Assembly: GCA_903919925.1 (NCBI GenBank)
Contig: CAIXKO010000514.1
Coordinates: 1 to 38,193 of the forward strand
DNA: 38,193 nucleotides
Reading direction: 5' to 3'
Source: an uncultured Bacteroidota bacterium
GTDB taxonomy: Bacteria; Bacteroidota; Bacteroidia; Bacteroidales; UBA12481
Both the position numbers and the translations under genes were made by a program. Positions within the stretch are counted from its first letter, which is position 1. The number at the start of each line of letters is the position of its first letter. Below, in pieces: positions 8,698-14,843 of the stretch. The notes under the pieces are model-generated. The model searched no databases. It was not told the origin of the DNA and was given only the letters and a program-made list of their open reading frames with translations.

Positions 8698-9728
8698 TAC
8701 TTGATCAGTTTAGCGAGCAAATCGGTAAAACGAATAATATCATCCTCATCAGTATCCCATGAAGTCATCCAGCGAACCTCGGAAAGTTTTTCATCCCAAA
8801 CATAAAAAAAGAATTCCTCTTGTAAGGGTTGAATCAATTTCTCGGGTATAATGGCAAAAACACCATTTGCATCTACAGGGCGGTTAATTTTCACTCCCGG
8901 TATCTGACCAGCCCTTTTTGCAAGTAATTGTGCCATTTCATTGGCATGAGCAGCATTTTTACTCCATAGATCGTTAGTCATCAATGCATCAAATTGGGCT
9001 GAAATGTAACGCATTTTGGAAGCCAGCTGCATACTCTGTTTTCTGAAATACTTAAAAGATTGGGTAAGACCAGGCGTAAAAAACAGAATGGCCTCTCCGT
9101 ACATCCCTCCATTTTTAGTACCTCCGAACGACAATACATCAACTCCTGCATCCCTGGAAACAGCCTTCATGGACAAACCCAGAGAAACAGCGGCATTGGC
9201 AATCCTTGCTCCGTCCATGTGCAAAAGTAGTCCATGCTGGTGGACAAAATCTGCAATTTCCCGGATTTCGCCGATCGAATATACGGTACCTAATTCGGTT
9301 GCTTGTGTAATGCTAACCACTTTTGGCTGTGAATGATGCTCAAAGTCGAAACCACGAAAATGGGGCTCTATCGATTCAATTGAAATTTTGCCATTCCTGG
9401 TTTCTGCAGGCAAAAGTTTACAGCCAGTGAAGAACTCCGGTGCACCGCATTCATCTTCCTGGATGTGAGCAGATTCAGCACAGATAATGGAATTAAAGGA
9501 AAGAGTCATATTCCGTAAACCCAGTACATTGGCAGCTGTACCATTAAAAACAAAAAATACCTCAGTATCATTACCAAAATGATCCTTAATTTTCTCCGAA
9601 GCATTCGCAGTAAAATCATCATGCCCGTACCCTACTGCGTGGCCCGTATTGCATCTGATCATTGCTTCCATGATGTTTGGGTGAACCGCGGCATTATTAT
9701 CACTGGCAAATCCTCTGGTGTTCTTCAT
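8697..9728 (-). CDS. Low-specificity L-threonine aldolase
   Basis: A PLP enzyme of about 343 residues that cleaves L-threonine (and allo-threonine) to glycine and acetaldehyde. K205 in SFGGTKNGG is the expected Schiff-base lysine and D172 in HMDGAR the pyridine-nitrogen contact; FASDNNAAVHP near the N-terminus and FFVFNGTAAN are family landmarks. The start is placed at ATG 9728. An upstream in-frame ATG at 9749 falls within a candidate promoter -7 box (9747-9754), so a transcript from it would begin downstream of that codon. It is the first gene of a five-gene minus-strand run ending at the YhcC-type radical SAM gene. Beta-eliminating lyases share this fold, but the active-site motifs favour an aldolase. 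Confidence 0.91.
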   Translation of the reverse strand: MKNTRGFASDNNAAVHPNIMEAMIRCNTGHAVGYGHDDFTANASEKIKDHFGNDTEVFFVFNGTAANVLGLRNMTLSFNSIICAESAHIQEDECGAPEFFTGCKLLPAETRNGKISIESIEPHFRGFDFEHHSQPKVVSITQATELGTVYSIGEIREIADFVHQHGLLLHMDGARIANAAVSLGLSMKAVSRDAGVDVLSFGGTKNGGMYGEAILFFTPGLTQSFKYFRKQSMQLASKMRYISAQFDALMTNDLWSKNAAHANEMAQLLAKRAGQIPGVKINRPVDANGVFAIIPEKLIQPLQEEFFFYVWDEKLSEVRWMTSWDTDEDDIIRFTDLLAKLIK

Positions 9729-9746
9729 CGTTAAACTCTTTGACGA

Positions 9747-9775
9747 CAAATTTAGCTTTTATCTCTTTTTGCAAA
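9747..9775 (-). promoter_or_regulatory. Candidate Bacteroidota-type promoter for the threonine aldolase run
   Basis: Read on the minus strand, TTTG (9775-9772) is followed after 17 bases by TAAATTTG (9754-9747), matching the TAnnTTTG -7 consensus exactly. The spacer is a little shorter than the usual 19-21. Transcription would start near 9740, supporting translation from 9728. Confidence 0.4.
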
Positions 9776-9820
9776 GGTTAATATTTATATCTTGACCACT
9801 TAAATGAAAATCTTAATACT

Positions 9821-11203
9821 ATGTTCACCAAGGAAACCTACATCAACCGCCGTTCGGAGCTTAAAAAGAGCTTAAAATCAGGTATTTTGCTCTTTCTGGG
9901 GAATGAAGAAAGTCCGATGAATTATGCCGATAACACCTTTCATTTCAGGCAAGACAGCACCTTTCTTTACTTCTTCGGGATGGATTTTGCCGGGTTAGCC
10001 GGTGTTATTGATCTTGATGAGGACAAAGAAATTCTTTTCGGAAATGATCTTACCGTTGAGGATATTGTTTGGATGGGAACGCAACCAACCCTGATGCAGC
10101 GTTGCGAACGGTATGGAATATCGCAGACGAGACCCTATTCGCAGCTCGCCGGGTATCTGATTTCAGCAATTAACAAGGGGCGAGTGGTTCATTATCTTCC
10201 CCCATACAGACCGGAGAACAAGATAAAGTTGATGGACATGCTCGGAGTTTCTCCCGCAATTGTTCAGTCAAAATCATCTACGGAATTAGTCAGGGCAGTA
10301 GTAGACCTAAGGAATCACAAGTCCACAGAGGAGATTTCTGAAATCGAAAGGGCGGTAAATATTTCTGTTGATATGCATGTTATGGCCATGAAAATGGCAA
10401 AACCGCATATTAAGGAGTCAGAATTGGCAGCAGCGGTCACACAGGTGGCATTAGCGGCTGGCGGACAGCTATCGTTCCCGGTAATCATGACTATCAATGG
10501 ACAAACACTTCACAATCATTATCATGGAAACACGCTAAAATCCGGTGACATGGTGCTATGTGATTGTGGTGCAGAAACCGGAATGCATTATGCAGGTGAT
10601 CTTTCCAGTACTTTCCCTGTTGACCCGCACTTTACTTCACGTCAGAAAGAAATCTATCAAATAGTTTTATCGGCTCATGAAGCTGCAAAAACCAGATTGG
10701 CTCCGGGAGTTCCATTTCGTGAAGTGCATTTTGCCGCCTGCAGAACCCTGATCAATGGTTTGAAAGAGATCAGCTTGATGAAAGGAGATACCGAGGAAGC
10801 GCTTGCAATGGGAGCCCACGCCATGTTTTTTCCATGTGGAACCGGACACATGATGGGATTGGATGTTCATGATATGGAGGATCTTGGTGAGGTTTATGTT
10901 GGATATAATGGTCAGCCAAAAAGCACCCAATTTGGCTTGAAATCTCTGAGACTAGCCCGTCCAATGGAAGAAGGCTTTGTTGCTACGATTGAACCCGGGT
11001 TATATTTTATACCTGAACTTATCGCCTCCTGGAAAAAGGATAATATTAATTCTTCCTTCATCAATTTCTCTAAAGTTGAGGCTTATTCCACTTTCAGCGG
11101 GATCAGGAATGAAGAAGATGTTGTAATTACCCATGATGGATACCGTGTTTTGGGTAAAAAGAAACCGATGACCATTGAGGAGGTGGAAGATTTAAGACGG
11201 TAG
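9821..11203 (+). CDS. Xaa-Pro aminopeptidase (aminopeptidase P, M24B)
   Basis: A 460-residue cytoplasmic metallopeptidase that removes N-terminal residues preceding proline. The N-terminal creatinase-like domain covers about residues 1-165 (FRQDSTFLYFFG is the typical aminopeptidase P motif), and the pita-bread catalytic domain follows. The five metal ligands are present: D248 (LCDCG), D260 (YAGDLSSTFP), H343 (GTGHMMGLDVHD), E391 (TIEPGLYF) and E431 (GIRNEED). Length is normal. It is transcribed alone, divergently from threonine aldolase, with a gene-free repeat-rich stretch downstream. No strong promoter match was found in the 92-base divergent gap in this direction. Confidence 0.94.
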   Translation: MFTKETYINRRSELKKSLKSGILLFLGNEESPMNYADNTFHFRQDSTFLYFFGMDFAGLAGVIDLDEDKEILFGNDLTVEDIVWMGTQPTLMQRCERYGISQTRPYSQLAGYLISAINKGRVVHYLPPYRPENKIKLMDMLGVSPAIVQSKSSTELVRAVVDLRNHKSTEEISEIERAVNISVDMHVMAMKMAKPHIKESELAAAVTQVALAAGGQLSFPVIMTINGQTLHNHYHGNTLKSGDMVLCDCGAETGMHYAGDLSSTFPVDPHFTSRQKEIYQIVLSAHEAAKTRLAPGVPFREVHFAACRTLINGLKEISLMKGDTEEALAMGAHAMFFPCGTGHMMGLDVHDMEDLGEVYVGYNGQPKSTQFGLKSLRLARPMEEGFVATIEPGLYFIPELIASWKKDNINSSFINFSKVEAYSTFSGIRNEEDVVITHDGYRVLGKKKPMTIEEVEDLRR

Positions 11204-11275
11204 CGGGTAGAGTCCGCCAGCATGTCGCCATTTTGCCCCAAACCTAATAACCCGCAAACTATTCGTGCATAGGCG

Positions 11276-11364
11276 TTTAAAGTACCCACCCCCAATGAGC
11301 TCCAATTTTCCTTCGGAGAGGAGCCCCTCCCTTTTTCAGGGAGGGGTTGGGGTGGGTACTTAAA
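11276..11364. repeat. Nested palindromic repeat element (REP/MITE-like)
   Basis: Two outer arms of about 20 bases (11276-11295 and 11347-11364; core GTACCCACCCC / GGGGTGGGTAC) are inverted copies differing by two single-base indels. Inside them, 11324-11332 (CCCCTCCCT) pairs perfectly with 11338-11346 (AGGGAGGGG) around a 5-base loop. The whole could fold into one long hairpin. No transposase lies nearby, so if mobile it would have to be moved in trans. Similar C-rich palindromes are common between genes in this phylum (recalled, not searched). Confidence 0.65.
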
Positions 11365-11375
11365 GGCTGATATAA

Positions 11376-11395
11376 GAGACGCATAATTGCGTGTC
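11376..11395 (+). repeat. 20-base palindromic unit, copy 1
   Basis: GAGACGCATAATTGCGTGTC is close to self-complementary. It equals the reverse complement of the copy at 11564-11583 except at one base. Confidence 0.6.
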
Positions 11396-11495
11396 TTTTA
11401 TTGTTAGTCCGTCCGCCTTTTGGTAGAGAAATAGGATGCATGCCGGTGGTTTCTGGTTCTTGATGATAGACAAAAAAACATGACCTTAAGAATAA

Positions 11496-11529
11496 AAAAG
11501 AGCCCTCCGAATAAACCGGGGGCTCTTTT
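11496..11529. terminator. Bidirectional intrinsic terminator
   Basis: AAAAGAGCCC and its complement GGGCTCTTTT form a GC-rich stem (with a G-T pair, one mismatch and an AATAAA loop inside), flanked by an A-run on the left and a T-run on the right. It can therefore terminate in both directions. It sits 83 bases past the end of the Spy-like gene on the minus strand and about 290 bases past aminopeptidase P on the plus strand. Confidence 0.75.
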
Positions 11530-11563
11530 CTTTTTATGGTTGGACTACAGCGAACTGCAATAG

Positions 11564-11583
11564 GAGACGCAATTATGCGTCTC
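11564..11583 (-). repeat. 20-base palindromic unit, copy 2
   Basis: GAGACGCAATTATGCGTCTC is nearly palindromic and lies in inverted orientation to the copy at 11376-11395. The two copies bracket 168 bases that include the terminator. Confidence 0.6.
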
Positions 11584-11611
11584 TACGGGTTACCAACTGA
11601 CGGACTGTCAA

Positions 11612-12007
11612 CTATCTGCCGCCGCCGCCGCCACCACCGCGTTGACGGTTAGCGCGTTCTGCTGCTTGTTTGGCTAAGATGTCTTTGAATTTTTTTGCCT
11701 GATCAGGAGTCAGAATTTTTTCAATTTTTGCATCCCTGTCCTTATTAATCTCAGTCATTTTTGTGCGCATTGCTTCACGATCGTCACCAGCTGCATCGCG
11801 GGCAGCAGTCATCTTTTCACCAGCCTCTTTGTAAATAGCATCAAATTTGGTGTTTTGATCTTTGGTCAGCACCAGTTCCTTTTTGAGGTCATCAATTTGC
11901 TGCTGCCTTCTTTGCTGCATATTCTGCTGTGGTGGTTGATCCTGAGCATTAAGTCCCCCAACAAGAAAAAGACCTAAAACCATCGAAAGAAAAAGATTAC
12001 GTTTCAT
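11612..12007 (-). CDS. Spy/LTXXQ-like exported helical protein with glycine tail
   Basis: A 131-residue exported protein. A signal peptide (MKRNLFLSMVLGLFLVGGLNAQ) is followed by a charged, helix-prone body. Two motif-like segments, LVLTKDQNTKFDAIY and ILTPDQAKKFKDIL, resemble the paired LTxxQ-type repeats of Spy/CpxP periplasmic proteins, which bind unfolded proteins or sense envelope stress. The last residues are a run of seven glycines between arginines, giving a GGC/GGT-rich low-complexity end to the gene. It follows the sigma factor gene on the same strand but is separated by a strong terminator, so it likely has its own promoter or is reached by readthrough. The chaperone role is inferred from fold-type similarity only. 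Confidence 0.7.
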   Translation of the reverse strand: MKRNLFLSMVLGLFLVGGLNAQDQPPQQNMQQRRQQQIDDLKKELVLTKDQNTKFDAIYKEAGEKMTAARDAAGDDREAMRTKMTEINKDRDAKIEKILTPDQAKKFKDILAKQAAERANRQRGGGGGGGR

Positions 12008-12079
12008 AATAAATTGTTATTAATTTTCGGTTTTTAGACCACCCCATGCTTCAGAAGGTTTAAAGTTCGTCAAAAAAAA

Positions 12080-12098
12080 AGACCGGAAAAACCGGTCT
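12080..12098 (-). terminator. Intrinsic terminator after the sigma factor gene
   Basis: On the minus strand AGACCGG, a 5-base T loop and CCGGTCT form a perfect 7-base-pair stem followed by a run of nine T (12079-12071 on the plus strand read as A). It begins just after the sigma factor stop and before the Spy-like start at 12007. Confidence 0.88.
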
Positions 12099-12104
12099 AT
12101 CTTT

Positions 12105-12608
12105 CTAAACAAAATCTTTAAGCCGATCCATCAGCCTCTTACGAGCAAAAAATATCTTACTTTTAACCGACCCCAGGGGTTGATCAAGATGCTCTGCAAT
12201 CTCCTTGTACTTGTAACCTTTAGTGTGCATTTCAAATGGCAATCGATAATCCTGCGGAAGTTCACTGATTGCTATCCTGATTTCCTTCTCATTGTGAGTA
12301 GCTTCGGGTGATTGAAAAACTGATTCAGGCCGAAGATTAAGGTAATATGAATTTTCTGTTGAGTCAATGAGTGTATTTGACCTCACGTTTCGACGATAAT
12401 TATTAATGAACGTGTTTTTCATAATGGTAAATACCCACGCCTTTAGGTTCTTGTCACCTTGAAATTTATCCCGGTTCGTGAGTGCTTTATACAACGTTTC
12501 CTGAAGTAGATCCTTTGCATCCTCAGGGTCCGATGTCAGGCTTTTTGCAAAGAAACCAAGTTTTGGTTGCATGCCCATCAGCTGGTGGTTAAATTCAATT
12601 GCGGTCAT
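12105..12608 (-). CDS. ECF-type RNA polymerase sigma factor
   Basis: A 167-residue extracytoplasmic-function sigma factor. Region 2 lies near residues 8-75 (DPEDAKDLLQETLYKAL, then KAWVFTIMKNTFINNYRR), and region 4 is the C-terminal helix-turn-helix (ISELPQDYRLPFEM, YKEIAEHLDQPLGSVKSKI). Length is typical of a minimal ECF factor. No FecR-type or zinc-binding anti-sigma gene is adjacent: upstream is the MerR-like gene, downstream a terminator and the Spy-like gene. It has an AT-rich leader with a candidate promoter at 12651-12682. Control may therefore be transcriptional or by an unlinked partner. Confidence 0.93.
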   Translation of the reverse strand: MTAIEFNHQLMGMQPKLGFFAKSLTSDPEDAKDLLQETLYKALTNRDKFQGDKNLKAWVFTIMKNTFINNYRRNVRSNTLIDSTENSYYLNLRPESVFQSPEATHNEKEIRIAISELPQDYRLPFEMHTKGYKYKEIAEHLDQPLGSVKSKIFFARKRLMDRLKDFV

Positions 12609-12650
12609 ATGTTTTGGTTTTTGTTATACTTTTTATTAATGTTTCTTAGA

Positions 12651-12682
12651 CAAATGTAAGTCTTTCTTCAACACAAACCAAA
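12651..12682 (-). promoter_or_regulatory. Candidate promoter of the sigma factor gene
   Basis: On the minus strand TTTG (12682-12679) is followed after exactly 20 bases by TACATTTG (12658-12651), a full match to the Bacteroidota housekeeping -33/-7 pattern. The start codon is at 12608, leaving a short leader of about 35 bases. The rest of 12609-12852 is AT-rich and shows no gene. Confidence 0.6.
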
Positions 12683-12852
12683 TTTTGTTCAATCACAACT
12701 TAAACAAAGTAATACAAAAACATTGAATTCTAAACAACACATATTCATATAAACCTATAGTTGAATAAGTTATACAAATTTGTACAAATAAATTCTAAAT
12801 AAGAGCGATGCAGAAACGGGGAGGAGGAAGACTTTTGACTACCTGGCTGCGA

Positions 12853-13734
12853 TTAGAAAGAAATCGCTTGAATAAGAGACTGATAGGAGAATATTTTGAT
12901 TATCCCCGGTGGCAATTCAACCTGTACATCAAAACCAATAGCAACCATAAAAATTTTCTTTTCAGGAAAGATGCTGACCAGCTTCTCTGCATACGAATAC
13001 AATTCTTTATCCGTGTGCCCCTGGTTTACTGAAACAACAATATGGTCAATAATCTGTCGGTTTGAAAGTGATCTCAAATGTTCGACAGGGATGGAAGGAC
13101 CCAGATAAATAACCTGGTGCCCAACCTTACGCAGCAGGTAATTCGAATAAAGCAGATTGATCTCGTCATATTGCCCGGACGGGAGAAAAAGGAGATAATG
13201 CTCGTTTGTTGATTGATTGTGGCCAACCATTCCATCTATTGCCACAACAAGTTTGTGCCTGACTAAATTATTCACAAACCTTTCCTGGCAAGCGCTGATT
13301 TTCCCGATCTGCCATAACAAGCTAATCTTTTGAAGAAAGGGAAAAACCACTTGCATAAATGATTGTTCAAAACCTTGCTTAAGAATGGAGCCATTTAATA
13401 TCTTCTCAAAACGATCTTCATCCAGGTCGTGAGTCGATTTAATCAATTCTGAAAGGTAGCCGTCTTCTGCGCCCGGCTGTTCACAGATTCTGGAAACCTC
13501 GGTTTGAACTTCAGAATCATTCATTCCCGATATCAGCGAAATTTTGAAGCCATGCCTATTTAGGAATGAGATATTAAGCAATCGCTGTAAGTCGGCCAGA
13601 TTATAATACCTGATATTTGTATCGGTACGTTCCGGTGCAATAATCCCATAGCGCTTTTCCCAGATCCTTATGGTGTGAGCTTTAATACCCGTTAGCTTTT
13701 CCAGATCACTTATACTATATCTTGCTAAATTCAT
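12853..13734 (-). CDS. MerR-family regulator with degenerate B12-binding-like (CarH/LitR) domain
   Basis: A 293-residue transcription factor. Residues 1-70 are a MerR-type winged helix (YSISDLEKLTGIKAHTIRIW, RTDTNIRYYNLADL). Residues about 90-170 resemble the four-helix cap of CarH/LitR photoreceptors and about 178-290 the Rossmann B12-binding domain (VGHQVIYLGPSIP). The cap motif W-x9-EH is W141-x9-E151-R152, so the histidine is lost. The axial-ligand motif ExHxxG reads Q188-x-D190-x-x-N193 (GQYDEIN), so all three conserved residues are changed. The protein has therefore probably lost cobalamin-dependent light sensing while keeping the fold. It stands alone between the sigma factor and the YbhN-type gene; no carotenoid or photolyase genes are near. 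Family call firm, loss of cofactor inferred. Confidence 0.88.
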   Translation of the reverse strand: MNLARYSISDLEKLTGIKAHTIRIWEKRYGIIAPERTDTNIRYYNLADLQRLLNISFLNRHGFKISLISGMNDSEVQTEVSRICEQPGAEDGYLSELIKSTHDLDEDRFEKILNGSILKQGFEQSFMQVVFPFLQKISLLWQIGKISACQERFVNNLVRHKLVVAIDGMVGHNQSTNEHYLLFLPSGQYDEINLLYSNYLLRKVGHQVIYLGPSIPVEHLRSLSNRQIIDHIVVSVNQGHTDKELYSYAEKLVSIFPEKKIFMVAIGFDVQVELPPGIIKIFSYQSLIQAISF

Positions 13735-13747
13735 TATGCCTCAAAAT

Positions 13748-13777
13748 CAAAACTATCTTAATTAGATATAGTACAAA
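13748..13777 (-). promoter_or_regulatory. Candidate promoter and operator of the MerR-like gene
   Basis: On the minus strand TTTG (13777-13774) and TAGTTTTG (13755-13748) are separated by 18 bases. The spacer overlaps an inverted repeat, TATCT-N5-AGATA on the plus strand at 13754-13768, extended by ACTAT/ATAGT at 13752-13772. MerR proteins bind such repeats in spacers, so autoregulation is plausible. Confidence 0.5.
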
Positions 13778-13815
13778 GAGAAATGTATTTGGTTCAAAGA
13801 GGATAAAAAAAGCAG

Positions 13816-14829
13816 CTATTCTGTGGTAATGATCTTCTTTTTCTTGTTTACAATTGGCAAAACACCGAGAGCAACAGCGCCGATTAGTATGATAAAGAGC
13901 GTGGTTGAACCGTGGAGTACAAGTGTAACCAATTGTGCATCTGGTCTTGATACACTATACAAAAGCAGGGTATTCATAGCAAACCAGTGGAATGTGCCGA
14001 TACCTCCGGGAACAGGAAGCACCATACCAATGCTGCCCATTGCCAAAACCGATAGTGCAACCATCAGTGAAAGGTCGGCTGTTGGGGCAAAAGCCTTGAA
14101 AACACTCAGTGTACCCAGGTAATAACATCCGTAAATCGCAATAGTAAGCAAAACAAAGCCAACAGGATTTTTAAGGCGGAAAACTGATTTCAAACCTTCC
14201 GTAAATTTTCCGGCATAGGAAAGCATCTTTAAGATTGCCGGAAGCTTAAGGAGTTGTTTCCGGTATACATAGATAACAGCAAATGCCAAAAAGAACAAGC
14301 CGATTGCTAAAAGAAAAATGGGGGATTGTATAAAAGAGATCTTGCTGGTCATGGCCCCTTTATCGTGACTAATTAAACTTGACAGGATGTCCCAATTGAA
14401 AAGCAGAACCATTGACAGGAGAAATAATAAGAATATTACATCGACAATTCGTTCCACTAACACCGTACCCAATTGAGAGGTAAAGGGAACGCCTTCATAT
14501 CGTTTGAGGATTCCGCACCGGGTAACTTCGCCTAATCGGGGAAAAGCGTAATTCGCCAGGTACATAACGAGTATTGATAGAAAAGTGTTTAAAAGCCCAG
14601 GTTTATAGCCGATGGATTCGATCAGCATTCTCCAGCGCATCGCCCTGAATAGGTGGCTAAAGATCATTGCCACGAATGAAACGGCGATCCATCCGTAATG
14701 AAACCGGGCTAATCCGTCCCATATATCACCGAGGTTCTGTCCTTTGTAAACCCATATAAACAATAAAATACCCACACTGAAAAAGAACACGTACTTCAGT
14801 GTATCCAAAAGAAATTTATTTTTACTCAC
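13816..14829 (-). CDS. YbhN/UPF0104 family integral membrane protein (LPG-synthase TM-like)
   Basis: A 337-residue inner-membrane protein of the PF03706 family, which includes the membrane domain of lysylphosphatidylglycerol synthases and stand-alone YbhN proteins. About eight hydrophobic segments are visible. Family landmarks include FSHLFRAMRWRML, YLANYAFPRLGEVTRCGIL, GTVLVERIVDVIFLL and the late glycine/proline-rich VLPVPGGIGTFHWF. The soluble aminoacyl-transfer domain of MprF-type enzymes is absent, so lipid lysinylation should not be claimed; a lipid or glycan flipping role is only a guess. It follows the C69 dipeptidase by 14 bases and probably shares its transcript. Confidence 0.88.
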   Translation of the reverse strand: MSKNKFLLDTLKYVFFFSVGILLFIWVYKGQNLGDIWDGLARFHYGWIAVSFVAMIFSHLFRAMRWRMLIESIGYKPGLLNTFLSILVMYLANYAFPRLGEVTRCGILKRYEGVPFTSQLGTVLVERIVDVIFLLFLLSMVLLFNWDILSSLISHDKGAMTSKISFIQSPIFLLAIGLFFLAFAVIYVYRKQLLKLPAILKMLSYAGKFTEGLKSVFRLKNPVGFVLLTIAIYGCYYLGTLSVFKAFAPTADLSLMVALSVLAMGSIGMVLPVPGGIGTFHWFAMNTLLLYSVSRPDAQLVTLVLHGSTTLFIILIGAVALGVLPIVNKKKKIITTE

Positions 14830-14843
14830 TTATATTCAATTGT

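Larger units (their letters stand above)
11204..11611. other. 408-base gene-free, repeat-rich intergenic region
   Basis: This stretch lies between the convergent aminopeptidase P and Spy-like genes and has no credible coding frame. It holds a large imperfect palindrome, two inverted copies of a 20-base palindromic unit and a hairpin terminator, each listed separately. The flanking sequence also carries short related pieces (AGTCCGTC near 11406, GACGGACT near 11599) in opposite orientation, so the block may be a nested set of short mobile repeats. Confidence 0.7.

Noticed and set aside
12808-13032. 74-codon plus-strand open frame near the end of the MerR-like gene
   Set aside because: Mostly antisense to that gene and without a promoter or recognisable product.
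12853-13734. Light-dependent carotenoid regulation locus
   Set aside because: The regulator lacks cobalamin-binding residues and no crt, photolyase or related gene is in the window.
13816-14829. Lysylphosphatidylglycerol synthase (MprF)
   Set aside because: Only the membrane domain is present; the aminoacyl-transfer domain is missing, so the name would overstate its function.
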